Assembly: GCF_000165425.1 (NCBI RefSeq)
Contig: NW_001799632.1
Coordinates: 1-64,000 of the forward strand
Source: Paramecium tetraurelia
Lineage: Eukaryota > Ciliophora > Oligohymenophorea > Peniculida > Parameciidae
Direction: 5' to 3'
Length of the DNA stretch: 64,000 bases
The position numbers and the translations under genes were made by a program. The notes beneath the pieces were generated by a model. The model ran no database searches. It saw only the letters and a program-made list of their open reading frames with translations, and was not told the DNA's origin. Position 1 is the first letter of the stretch. The number at the start of each line of letters is the position of its first letter. Positions 22,592 through 33,319 of the stretch are shown piece after piece.

Positions 22592-24425
22592 TCATTGTAA
22601 TAATGCTCTTACGACAGTATTCACATTTAATTTCTTTAAATGTGTATATTTCTGTCCTACTCCAACGAAGAGAATTGGTTTGCCTGTTGCTGATGTTAAT
22701 GATAATGCTGCACCAACTACAAAATATGATTAATTATTTACCTTTTTCATCAACAGTGTCAAATTTACTCAAAATGATAGCGTCGATCTCTCTTACATTA
22801 TCCTTTGGACTATTCACAATCAAAGCTTTGTTAAAATTAACCAATTAATCTACTCCATCATTACCAACTAAGGCCTCCCCTACAAATAATACAAGATCAG
22901 GATTATTCATTGTTACTATCCTTGACAATGCTCTCATCAAAGGTTCATTATGTTACATTCTTCCAGCTGTATCCACTAAAACAACATCAATTTTTTTGAT
23001 CGTTGCCTCTCTTATAGCTTAATAAGCAATCTCAGGAGGATCGTCTTTATATCCTCTATCATAAACTGGAATTCCCAAACATTATCCATGGGTCTTTAAT
23101 TATTCTACAGCTCCAGCTCTGAAATTATCACATGCTGCAATCATCAATGAGAATCCTTAACTTTTGAATAAGTATCCTAATTTTGCAAGTGTTGTTGATT
23201 TTCCAACCCCATTAACTCCAATGATTACTATAACATAAGGTTTTTGTTTTTCTTTTGCTCTCAAAGCTTCAGCAATAATATCAATATGTCTATTTGGTGT
23301 CAGAATTCTTGTTAATGTTGACTTCATTGCTTCTTATACTGATGTTCTGATTGATTAAAATGCTTTTGTTTTTGTAGCCAATAAGTTTGTTTTAATAGAG
23401 TCAACCAATTTCTATGCTATTTCCTCTGCTACATTTTTCTACATTAAGGCATTTTTGAAATCATCTAAAACTGGTAATAGATCTTCTTCAGTTAATTATT
23501 TATTTCCTGTGAGATTCTAAATCTTTCCTGTCAATTTTTAAAACAACCCTTGTTTTTTTTGTTATTTTGGATTTTCATCATCTGAACCAAATAAAGGATC
23601 ATCATCACCAATAAATTACTTTAATAAATCATCTTCTTATTCTTAGGTCATGTATTTCTCATTTTAATTTGATTAGACTTAAGTTTGTCCTTTACTTGTG
23701 AAATCCAAAGAGTCAATTTATTTTTTAGTTATGTTTGTATTCATAATGACAGACTATTTTGGTGATCTACTATCAACAGGAGATTTAGCACCATCTTAAG
23801 GGGACTTTGCACCATCTTTTGGAGATCGTGTACCAGATTTTTATTACATCTTCATTTTAATTATTTCTGATTTGCTCAACTTTTATTAACCATCATTTGG
23901 CTCTTCATTTGGCGTATTACCTGTTTCAACCTTTGGTTCGAATGTTGAGAATTATTCTTACTATTAATCTTATGTTCTTGTTGGTCCTTCTTTTTCTTTC
24001 TCACTCCTTTTGTCACAATACAATTACCACATCTTCATGACTTCCTCAAAACCAGAATCAAACTCTGGGATAGATCTACAATTTAAAATGGGATTAATAC
24101 TTGTAAATTCCTTTTTATTTAATTGCGGGATTGTATATTTATTTGAATTAAGTTTACAACATTTTCAACAATACATCAATATATTGGATGAAAAAGATTT
24201 CTTGATAAGAAACGATAAATATCAGTCCTAATTCATTTAATATGACCCATTGAACTTTCATTGATCCCAATTATAATGATGTTTTCTATTGTAAACATCC
24301 ATCAATGACTTTTCCCAAAACATCCTCCTTTATTTAGCACAGAGCCTAGTTGTTTAATGAAATCAGAATACTTTGTAAAATAGGATGACTCCTCCAGTAG
24401 TTATTATACTTACTAAATCGATCAT
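22592..24425 (-). CDS. Signal recognition particle receptor subunit alpha
   Basis: The ER docking GTPase for SRP-ribosome complexes. ATG 24425 gives [18 protein letters not shown], an SRX-type N-terminus continuing with [20 protein letters not shown] charged linker carries near-repeats of [16 protein letters not shown]. The C-terminal NG domain has [14 protein letters not shown], the P-loop [28 protein letters not shown], the G3 motif DTAGRMQ, and a G4 region reading LSKFD, ending [15 protein letters not shown]. Introns 24346-24371, 24076-24100 and 22717-22741 all end TAG. Spliced length about 585 aa, close to animal SR-alpha. Confidence 0.93.
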
Positions 24426-25238
24426 TAATATTACACGTAATTAATTTAATATTAAATAAATTAATAAAATATGAGGATAATATGTTTTCATAAATTAATA
24501 TTCTGACATGAAGGTTTATTGCCATATAAAGATTTAATAATGAAATGGTTGGTATCAGACAATTATTAATTAATATTATCATATCAATTCCACTCTAGTA
24601 AGCCATCCATAATTCTCACGATTATATCTAAAGGAAATTATTAACTACTTACAATCAGAAACTAATATTTAAAATTCTTTGAAACTACTCAGTTGTTTTG
24701 AATACTATATTAAGTTTTATATTTGTTGACTAAATTACCAATAGTATTTTATCTAAAAAAATCAAAACATATTTCTATTTCAAGAATGATTAATCTTCTT
24801 TTCTCTCCTAAATTATCAATGCTACTTTAGTTGCATTTGGATGAGATAATAAAATGTTTCAAAAAACACTACTGCTTTTGATATTAATTGATTAAGAAAA
24901 CAGTTTTTCAATATCCATAAAAGCATTTTTACTTGATACTGTATTTAATCATAAAGTATTCTCATCTATTTATTAATTCTAATTCAAAGTAAAATTTATT
25001 ATGTAAGTAAGAATTCTCTCTCTTTAAACAAAAACACGCAAACTCATAATTGCTATACTAACGGTATGCCTTCTTTATGGATTTTATTCAATTAGTGATT
25101 TGCTATTGCATATCCAATCATATATTGGCAAAATTATAAATAATATTGAATATAACAAAATTATGAGATTTATCAGATTGATATATAAATGAACAAGCAA
25201 TAAAAATATTTAGAAATAATTTTTATTGTTAATTATTA
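24426..25238. other. Intergenic with a possible gene remnant
   Basis: About 800 bp between divergent genes. On the minus strand around 24,770-25,150 coding-like pieces occur (ANHQLNKIHKEGIPLV; SSKNAFMDIEKLFSQSIN; SHPNATKVALIIQERKEDQ) interrupted by in-frame TGA codons that I cannot remove with short introns. This may be a small pseudogene; no family is recognised. Confidence 0.35.
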
Positions 25239-26139
25239 ATGTCTGCATCAAAGATCTTTTATTCACCATCACGCTCGAATGTTAATGTTTCAAATGTGTA
25301 ACCATATGGAGGAGACAGAGCACTTTCACCTAGCAGAGCCAAAATATCACAGTTATCAGAAAAACTGTCTAATCTTTAGCATTAGATTGACGAAGATCAA
25401 GCTGTAAGAGTTTTCTGTTTATCAATAGTTTAAAAAAGAAACTTTTGAAAGCAAGATTAAAATTCTAGAAGACAGAGCAACCAAATAAGCTCAAGGAGAT
25501 GATTCTAAGTTCAAGTTGTTGAAGGAATAACTCTAAAAGGTTGAAGAGGGCGCTTAAAATGAAAAAATCATTAGAGAAGTACTGATCGTTTTTAGAAATA
25601 GGCTGGAGATGAGAAATTGAGATCAAAAGATTTAAAGGGATTAGAAGGATTTTTGAATAAGGAATTATAATCGGAAAAAATAAATAGAAAAGATTTTGAA
25701 GGAAAAATAATTAAGAATACAGATGATAAGGTTTATAGCTTAAAATTGGATTTGGCTAGATAGAAGAAATACAGAGAGGAAACTGAAGAAAAGAATGCTT
25801 AGGAGATTGGAGATCGTATTTTATAATTATAAGAAGAAGTAGAGGAGGAGAGAAGATAAAGGTACATTATCAATTAAATATTAAATTAGAGAATAGTAAA
25901 ATCAAAACACAATAAAGAGATTGGGTGATTCTATCTTGAAATTGTAAGAGATCTTGACCACTGAAAAGAAACAAAGAGAATAAGCCCAAGGCTAAATGTT
26001 CAGAATGTTAGATGAAATGAACCACTATTTGAATAGCGAATTAACTAGTGAAAAGAATGAAAGAGAAGCAACAGAAGAGAGTTTGATCAATTTGATCGAT
26101 CAAACATGCAACAGAGTTGAAAATTCATTGAGAAAATGA
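25239..26139 (+). CDS. SF-assemblin
   Basis: SF-assemblins form striated fibres attached to basal bodies. ATG 25239 gives MSASKIFYSPSRSN. Introns are 25404-25428 (25), 25579-25595 (17 nt, GTACTGATCGTTTTTAG) and 25862-25889 (28). The spliced protein is about 276 aa: a short Ser-rich head (SPSRAKISQLSEKLSNLQHQ) followed by an almost continuous coiled-coil rod with heptads (LQLQEEVEEERRQ; KRLGDSILKLQEILTTEKKQ), the usual layout and length of the family. TGA at 26137-26139. The 17-nt intron must be removed to keep the rod in frame. Confidence 0.88.
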
Positions 26140-26740
26140 TATCATATATCTTAATACATTTAATTTTAAATAAGATCTAATTCTCCGATTTTGAGTGTAA
26201 TTTTAAAACGAATATAAGTAATATTATATTTGGTTCATGTGAACTTTGCATTCCTACATATCTACAAAATTCTATATCAAAATATATCCTTGAATTATGT
26301 TGTTTTTGATATTTAGGTAATATTTCATGATTTCGGGGATTCAAGTAATTGATTAAATATAATAATAATATAATTTTATTAAGGACTTTTCACAATTAAT
26401 TATTATCATAATATATGAAATTTCTGTGATGGCATATGTTCTACTTCATTTAATTCTTCCACTTTAGGGCGTATAGTATTTTTGTATTTCTAGTTGAATT
26501 ATGGAAAATTTCTGTTTCCTTTCATTGTAAATGAAAAGTATAGGCTAAAAAAAAAGTGATTAAAATGAAATATTTAATTTTTATTTTAAACTACCATTCT
26601 TCAAGTTTTGAATACTTGCCTTTAAATTTGAGATGGTACTTCATTTCTACAAATATGATTACATCATTAAACATACTATTTTTTTATAAATCCTAATATG
26701 ACACTAAATTAAAGATTGAGTTAATAATTAATAAAGCAGA
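26140..26740. other. Intergenic, no gene seen
   Basis: AT-rich spacer between two plus-strand genes. Nothing recognisable. Confidence 0.5.
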
Positions 26741-28268
26741 ATGTTTGCATCTTCGATAGCTGAAGTCACCAAAAAAAGAATTCTTATGTTTGTCCTTTGT
26801 TTTTTCCAATATGCATTTTTGCATTGCTGTAGGTCAACGTGGAGCTATGTATCAGGTAGAATGGTAGGGGAAGACTATTTCACAAAAGAATACCTTGGCT
26901 ACATCAATTTTTCTTTTCTTTTTTGTTATGGGCTTGCGATATCGATGTATTGAATATCGTATTCGGTAGTTTAGGGCAATTTGGAGATAGAATGAGTCTT
27001 AAAGTATTTATTTTAATTGGAACATATACATCAAGTTTTGTATTCACTCTGATTGGTGTAATGATCTACATTGAAGCAAAGCATAATTATGTATTTCTGA
27101 TTTTACAAATAATTAATGGGATAGGTCAATCGACTGCATGGTGTGGAGTGCTTGGTATAATAAATGTTAACTAATTCAGCAATTTTGAACAATTGGTTTG
27201 TAACAGATAAGAAAGTGATACTAATGGGGTATTTTGCAGCCTGTCCAAATATCGGGAATATTCTTGGTGACGTATATTCTGGTATTTTGATAGGGAAAGA
27301 TAATTTACCATTATATGCACCTATATATTTAGCTGGGTCGTCATTATTCATAATGAATTTGATCGACACATTTTTGTTGGAAAATGCTCCACCTGAGGAA
27401 ACAAAAAGGCGGATGATTGAAGAATATGAAAAAGCAAAAGTAAGTTAGCAACCTTAACTTATGATATCGATGATCGAAAAAAAATATGAGGAAAATTTGG
27501 ATTAGTATTTAGACTACACAAGAAAAAGCTCACAAGTCTAAAAGAAATATAGCATGTCTTAAATGGCTGTTTAAGAGAAAAATGATTTAAATAACCAATT
27601 AAATTATTTTAATGCATGGTTTGTTCCAAATGTAGCACTATATGCGTTAGCTTTTGGATGTGTAAAAGCAGTTTATTATATTCTTGGATTTTGGCTACCA
27701 AATTATTTGGACTCAAAAAATGTCAAAGATGTTGCCTGGATTACAGCTATGATAGATGTAGGTTCAATCCCAGGAGGAATTCTCATTTGGTAATTTAATT
27801 GTTGATATTCTTATTCTAGTTTGATTGGATACTATTATAACAAAAGAGCAGTGATTACAGTACCTTCGTTGTGGATAGGTACCATAATAATGATATCGGT
27901 GAGTTATAGTGGCTCATTTAAACATGAAATAGCTGGATACATGTGCTTAATATTCCTTACAGGATTATTTATTGGGGGATGCTATAATAATATTTCGACT
28001 GCGATGACAGTGGAACTCAGTAATTAACCAGAATTAAAAAGTAACTATTATTTTCATTTTAGATAGTAAATCTGCAACCTCAACTGTAGTTTCAGTTATT
28101 ATGGGATATGCAGCTATGTTTGCAGCCATTAATTAATTGATTGTTCCTTATGTAGAAAAACGGTTGTTTCTTTATTGTAGTGCATTGTCCATAATTGGAG
28201 GTGTATTTCTAACTCCATTGATTATCAATGAAGTTAAAAGAAATAAATAAATGTCATAACCACAATGA
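26741..28268 (+). CDS. Major-facilitator transporter, SLC37/glycerol-phosphate type
   Basis: A predicted 12-helix permease, most like sugar-phosphate/phosphate or glycerol-3-phosphate antiporters. ATG 26741 gives MFASSIAEVTKKRILMFVLC. Introns: 26947-26969 (23, TAG; rejoins ISILGQFGDRMSLK, the family G..GDR loop), 27155-27179 (25, ending CAG), 27790-27819 (30, TAG) and 28041-28062 (22, TAG). After spliced LAILNNWFV come helices, a charged central loop (EETKRRMIEEYEKAKVS), and six more helices (LGFWLPNYLDSKNVKD; AWITAMIDVGSIPGGILI). About 475 aa. TGA 28266-28268 lies 20 bp from the end of the convergent kinase gene. Confidence 0.85.
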
Positions 28269-28288
28269 TAAATTATTGATAATATGTC

Positions 28289-30104
28289 TCAAATGAGTTT
28301 AATGTTACCAAATTAGTTAAGAATATTTATAAAAGAAAATATTATTTGAATGATAATAATCATAGACTCTTCAATGTCATTCTTTCTTTGAAGTATATTT
28401 TAATAATGGATTCTCTTATTTTTGTTAGGGGACGTTTCTATCCGTTTATAATATATATATTAATACTGTTTAAAACGGGAAGGTTTAATTTGAGGAGAGG
28501 CTTGAAAAGCATTTTACTATTTCTATTAAGTCATTCCAATATTAGGAATGCTGTCAACACTGTCAGTTTTACCAGTCAATAAAGGTGAATTCAATTGTAA
28601 TTAATTTGAAGAATCAATATTTTTTTAATGCTTCAGTTGTTTAGTAGCCAAAGCACCTGGCGATGATTAAGGCGAATTCATCAATTGATTTCTTCTGAAT
28701 GCATCAAACTTAGCCGATCTATACTGATTTATTAAATAATTACTCTTCATTCAAGGCATTCATTCTCATTCCCAAATCATTGTCCTCTCCTTCGTCAATA
28801 AAATCGTTTTAGTTATCTTCTAACATAATTTAGTTCATTTCTGCCAAGTAAGCATGCTACAAACATTAATGCGCAGTGATTCTTTTATTAGGATCCTTTT
28901 CAAGCATTCTTCTCAATAAATCAATTGCCGTATTAGGAGCATTTTGCAATTATTTCAAGGTGAAATCAATGGTAGCTTCTCTATTTTGCTTGACTACAGT
29001 GCCGTAACTTTTTCCAGGAAAAGCAGGTTTGCCAGTTAATAGCAAATAAAAAACTAAACCAAGACTGTAAATGTCACAGACAGAACTATAATGGGCTTTC
29101 ATATCTTTAATGTTGATGACTTCAGGTGCAACATAGCCAGGAGTTCCGCATCTGCAATACAAATAAACTGGTTCATTTACATGAGTGGCCAAACCAAAAT
29201 CTGCCACGACTACCGTTTCCATTTTCCTATTAATTTAACAAATCATTTTACTTTGGTTATTTGAATAAAATATTTTCTAACTTTAGATCTCTATGCATGA
29301 TATCTTTTTCATGCATATGACACAATCCTTATAGGATTCCAACCAATATTTATTACATTTGTTTCGTAGACAATATCACCTTCTCTTTGATTAGATCGTA
29401 TAATGAACCACCTTCCAACAATTCGAGTGCAACATAAAGGGAGTTTGAGGTTTCATAAATCTCATACATTTTCATTAGATGATGATTGTTTAATTTTCTC
29501 ATGATTGTTAATTCATTCACGATGGCCTCTTTTCCATGATCTTCAGCATATGCTGCTTATTTTGAAAATGCTTTAATTGCCATCTAGGCACCGTCTTCGA
29601 TGCGTTCCCCCAAATAAACCTAGAATCAGATGGAATAATTACAGATGCAAAATTACCCTTTCCGATTTTTTTGAATACTCTGAAAAGATGATGAAATTAC
29701 CATTAATTAATTCTAGATTAAAAAAATTCTCTCCATTAAGCTATCACTTTTTCACTAGCTGATAAAGAGTAACTTGTCATTTGATCTTATCCATGATCTC
29801 TCATTAGATTCATTCCTATTATAGTACCCAACGAATCGTCATCTTCATCCTTCTTTTAAACTTGGGTTCTGAGGATTTCGTATTTCGTTTCGAAATCCAG
29901 CTTCAGATATTTTTTTGGAGGATCCTCAGGCTTCTATTTTAATATAGAATTGAATCATACTTTTGTAAAGAGAATATAATGATCATAAGCGATCAAATAT
30001 CTCACCTTTTTTTAATTGGACTTTTGGAATTCAGATTTCAAAATGGGTTTTTCATTTTTCCACTTCAATTCATTTGGAATAGCTATCCAAAATTTTTATT
30101 TCAT
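28289..30104 (-). CDS. Serine/threonine protein kinase with possible PH-like N-terminus
   Basis: ATG 30104 gives MKQKFWIAIPNELKWKNEKP. Residues 1-80 resemble a PH fold (VRYLIAYDHYILFTK), a tentative call. The kinase domain is complete: IGKGNFASVYLG, MAIKAFSK, HRDLKLENILF, VADFGLATHV, GTPGYVAPEV, SVCDIYSLGLVFYLLLTGKP and RRMLEKDPNKRITAHQCL. Introns 29934-29960, 29620-29642, 29227-29251 and 28719-28743 all end TAG. The tail after the kinase is Ser/Gln-rich (FDAFRRNQLMNSPQSSPGAL). The frame runs to TGA 28289-28291, but the last 60 or so codons look less protein-like, so the true end could be earlier through an unseen intron. Confidence 0.85.
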
Positions 30105-30137
30105 CAATAATAATATTAAAAATTTCAACCAGTTTTA

Positions 30138-31112
30138 TCATACTTTTTAATACAAAATCATTTGAATAAATTCTTCCAACTAAAGACCACCTCCCTCACC
30201 ATTATTCACAATCCTATATGCATTTGATTCATTACTGATAGTGCCTCCACCAGCCTCTATCAATTTCACTATTTCTTCCTTCGTCATGTTTGATTTTAAC
30301 TCCGGACTTAAATGAAATTGCTTATTCAAGAAAATCTTATTCGAGAGGGAACTTCCTATGGATTTTAATATACTAAAATTATTAGTTTTCAGAACATATA
30401 AATATGGATTCTACACTTGCATCGAAGATAGACAATCTTTTATCCATTAAGAATTCACTATCATCTTCCCTTAATTCAGGGCCAATAGCAAGTTGAATGT
30501 CCTTTTATAAGAATCCATAACCAAGATATTGTATTCATTGGGGTCTATTTCAATCCCCAACTTATAGAGTTTATTTTGATCCTCAGCACAAACATAAGAA
30601 TTAGAAAATTTGAGTTTATAAACCCCATTTAATTATTTGATCTAAACATATATAATTTAAAATACGTAATTCTAAACAAAGCAATAATGAAGGGCTTTGG
30701 CTTTCTTTTACGGAGTTTTCGGATTCTGAGAGTACATCGATTCATTCAACACTTTTTTAATAATTGGCGGTTCATCCATTGATTTATTATGATCAATTAA
30801 ATTTATTCTGATTATCCTTGGTTTCCCAAACTCAAAAGTATATCGTTCATCTCCAGCAATTATCTCTTTCTTTCCTGTCGAAAGATCTAGTTCAAATTCC
30901 TTCCCTGCACATAAAGACTCCTTTAAACCAAATCCATTTATTCTATGAATATTAACTAGAGGTTGGACCCACAAAAAGTTATCCTCACGTTTGAGCCTGA
31001 AGCACTCAGCAAGGGGCACCTAAATTTCACAAGCTTCAGTATTTCCAACTTTTGTTATTCCCGATTTGATTTCATATGATTTACCCAATACATTCATTAG
31101 AATTGGTTTCAT
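30138..31112 (-). CDS. FHA-BRCT protein, nibrin (NBS1)-like
   Basis: ATG 31112 opens a frame of 325 codons to TGA 30138-30140. The first 100 residues look like an FHA phosphopeptide-binding domain (MNVLGKSYEIKSGITKVGN; LVNIHRINGFGLKESLCAGK; ERYTFEFGKPRI). Residues 150-230 look like a BRCT domain (KLGIEIDPNEYNILVMDSYK; LLALNQGKMIVNSQWIKDCL), and a second BRCT-like part follows (EEIVKLIEAGGGTI). FHA followed by tandem BRCT is the N-terminal layout of nibrin, the sensor arm of the MRN double-strand-break repair complex. A likely in-frame 24-nt intron is 30642-30665. A longer C-terminus through an alternative intron near 30,180 would overlap the next gene. The MRE11/ATM-binding C-terminus of nibrin is absent, so function is inference. 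Confidence 0.65.
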
Positions 31113-31229
31113 TACTTTATTAAAACTTCCGATTATTTTCTATTATGAAAGTTAATAATCATGATTAATATTTGTCAGAAAACAATCATATTTTTGAATT
31201 TATAGATTAAATTGTTCAATATTTCAAAT

Positions 31230-31854
31230 TCATTTATGTCTACAGAAGGTATCAAATTCTAAAGGAAAATCCCAATAATTCTACAACCAGATGATTGTCT
31301 GTTTTCTCTTTTTTGAAGATGAGTTTAGGAGATTGGATAGGTCATTAATATTTTGATTTAATTATGCAAACTAACTTTATTTGAAGAACATAATTACTTC
31401 CTCTATTCTTTCTTTCAATTGATGTTAGTAATATTTATAAAAGCGGTTCTTACTCTTATCAGTTCTTAATTTTCGGAATATATCATAATTAGTAGTGTGA
31501 ATATGAAAAATCCTATTTCCAATTAAATTTCTATTTCTCTTGTTATAACTAATCAAATGATTCGCATTTATCATCATAACACTTATGTTTTCGGTAATTT
31601 CAAAATAGTCTCCGTTATTTCAAATTAAACCTTTATCATATTACTATTTCCCTTATAAGACAAATAAAAATCATCATTTTATGTCTCTCTCCAGTACATC
31701 AATTTATATGAAATCCTGTATTTAGATAATTGCAGTTTCTCTATATTCTCCAACACAGTTTTGCACAATGTTTAACGATTATAAATTATTTTATTTATTA
31801 TTTCTTAATTTCTATTTATTACTAAAAATGAATTAGATGACCAGATGGTTTCAT
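31230..31854 (-). CDS. Hypothetical protein
   Basis: ATG 31854 (MKPS), intron 31822-31841 (20 nt, TAG) and a 35-nt intron 31610-31644 ending GAG give a frame of about 189 aa to TGA 31230-31232. Protein-like runs include KYRISYKLMYWRETQNDDFY, YFEITENISVMMINANHLIS, GNRIFHIHTTNYDIFRKLRT and RFYKYYQHQLKERIEEVIMF. The conserved-looking text continues smoothly across the 35-nt intron, but that intron is long for this genome and has an unusual acceptor. A frameshift is the alternative. No family recognised. Confidence 0.55.
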
Positions 31855-32141
31855 TTAGGTTTTGATCAGAGGACAACTTCACTTAATAAATCAAAAATAT
31901 TTCAAAAATATTTCAGTCTTAAATGAAATAAGACTTGAATAACCCAGTTTGTGATATGTTGTAAATGAATTTCTGTTGTGCGAGATGATTGTACAATATT
32001 TAATTAAAATTTTTATACATGGTTTTAATTGTTACTGAATAATAGGCTAGTATTATAATAAATAAAATCTGTTAATCTCCGATTTAATAGCGGCGATTGA
32101 TAAAAGCTGTTGAAACTGTAAAAAAAATTATTAAATTAATA

Positions 32142-32498
32142 ATGGGTTCATGTAGTTCAAAAAAGCAGAAGAGAATAATCTTGGATAAATCATTTCAAAA
32201 GACTACTTCCACTAGTGTAACTCCAATCAAACCTAAAAACTTGGCTTTGAATTTACAAAAAATCTAAAATGACGATTTGGAGGTTAATGAGAAGAAAGAA
32301 CCTAAAGATGAATACAAGCCCTCTCCTCCACCAAAACTGTACTTTGATGCAAATCAATTAAATGTTCAAAAAGAGAGCATTTTTGGAAGACCAAAAGTTT
32401 AGAGTATAAGACTGAACTCTTAAAATCAAAATAATCAAAAGGAGGATATCTTCTTTGGAAGGAAGGTTCGTTATTCCAATTCTCATTTGTAAAAATGA
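32142..32498 (+). CDS. Small MGSCSSKK-start protein, probably lipid-anchored
   Basis: Uninterrupted frame from ATG 32142 to TGA 32496-32498, 118 aa. The N-terminus MGSCSSKKQKR fits N-myristoylation at Gly2 and palmitoylation at Cys4, so it is probably membrane-tethered (inference from motif). Two similar short motifs, ESIFGRPKVQS and EDIFFGRKVRY, lie in the C-terminal half, separated by an Asn/Gln-rich stretch. There is a Pro-rich segment (KPSPPPKLYF). No family recognised. Confidence 0.65.
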
Positions 32499-33319
32499 AC
32501 AAACACCATAACTTTTGAAGATATTTTTATATGAATATATATATATGATAATACACCACTACATATTCAAATTCACTTCTAGTAACTTGAGTTGCATGCA
32601 TTGTTGGGATATTCATTTGCATTCTGATTCTGAACAATATGAGATTTATTCTAGAACATTAAAGCTATCCTCAATTTAATTATAAAGAAAATCAATTGTG
32701 CTTTTAAATGAAAATCAATTTCTAAATTGAAGTGATGTTGTAAATTTATTGTACCTCTTAAACAATGACTGGGTGCTTTACCATAATCCCTTGGAAAGAA
32801 AGCAAAGTCATAATATCAAATACTGATCATATATACATTTAGTACAGTTGAAATTTTAAATATTTAATAATTAGAGAAACATAAATTAAACTATTATTAA
32901 ATATGAAAAAGAGATATCTCTAAAGTAAAAAAGCAAGGTTTAGGACACATGTGGCTATTGACTATTTCATATAATTGTATTTATTCTATAAATCTAATAT
33001 CAATAAAACCTATAAATATAATATCAAACAGTATCAAATTGTACTTATAAAAATGATAATTTAAATTAGAAATTTCAAAAATGAGTTGGCAAAGTTGTTT
33101 GGTTTCTCCAATTGTGTTGAGTTGAATTTCTAAATTTGCTGGATGGCAAGACATTTTGAAAAAGTTATACTTTATGCAATTATTATTTGAAATGAAATTC
33201 TATCTAGAGATTTGTTGATGGATGAAATGCAATTCAAATTTAACAGAGATGGTTTTGAATATAACATAAATAATTTATTGAATTATTAAGTTCTATTTGA
33301 CAATTTGATAATTTAAATA
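32499..33319. other. Intergenic, no gene seen
   Basis: About 820 bp of AT-rich spacer between plus-strand genes. No convincing coding or RNA signal. Confidence 0.5.

Noticed and set aside
27103-27369. Minus-strand frame of 88 codons over the SLC37-like gene
   Set aside because: The plus strand carries a complete 12-helix transporter once introns are removed.
30050-30200. A longer FHA-BRCT protein using an intron near 30,178
   Set aside because: It would end inside the kinase coding region, while the intron-free reading stops 33 bp before the kinase ATG.
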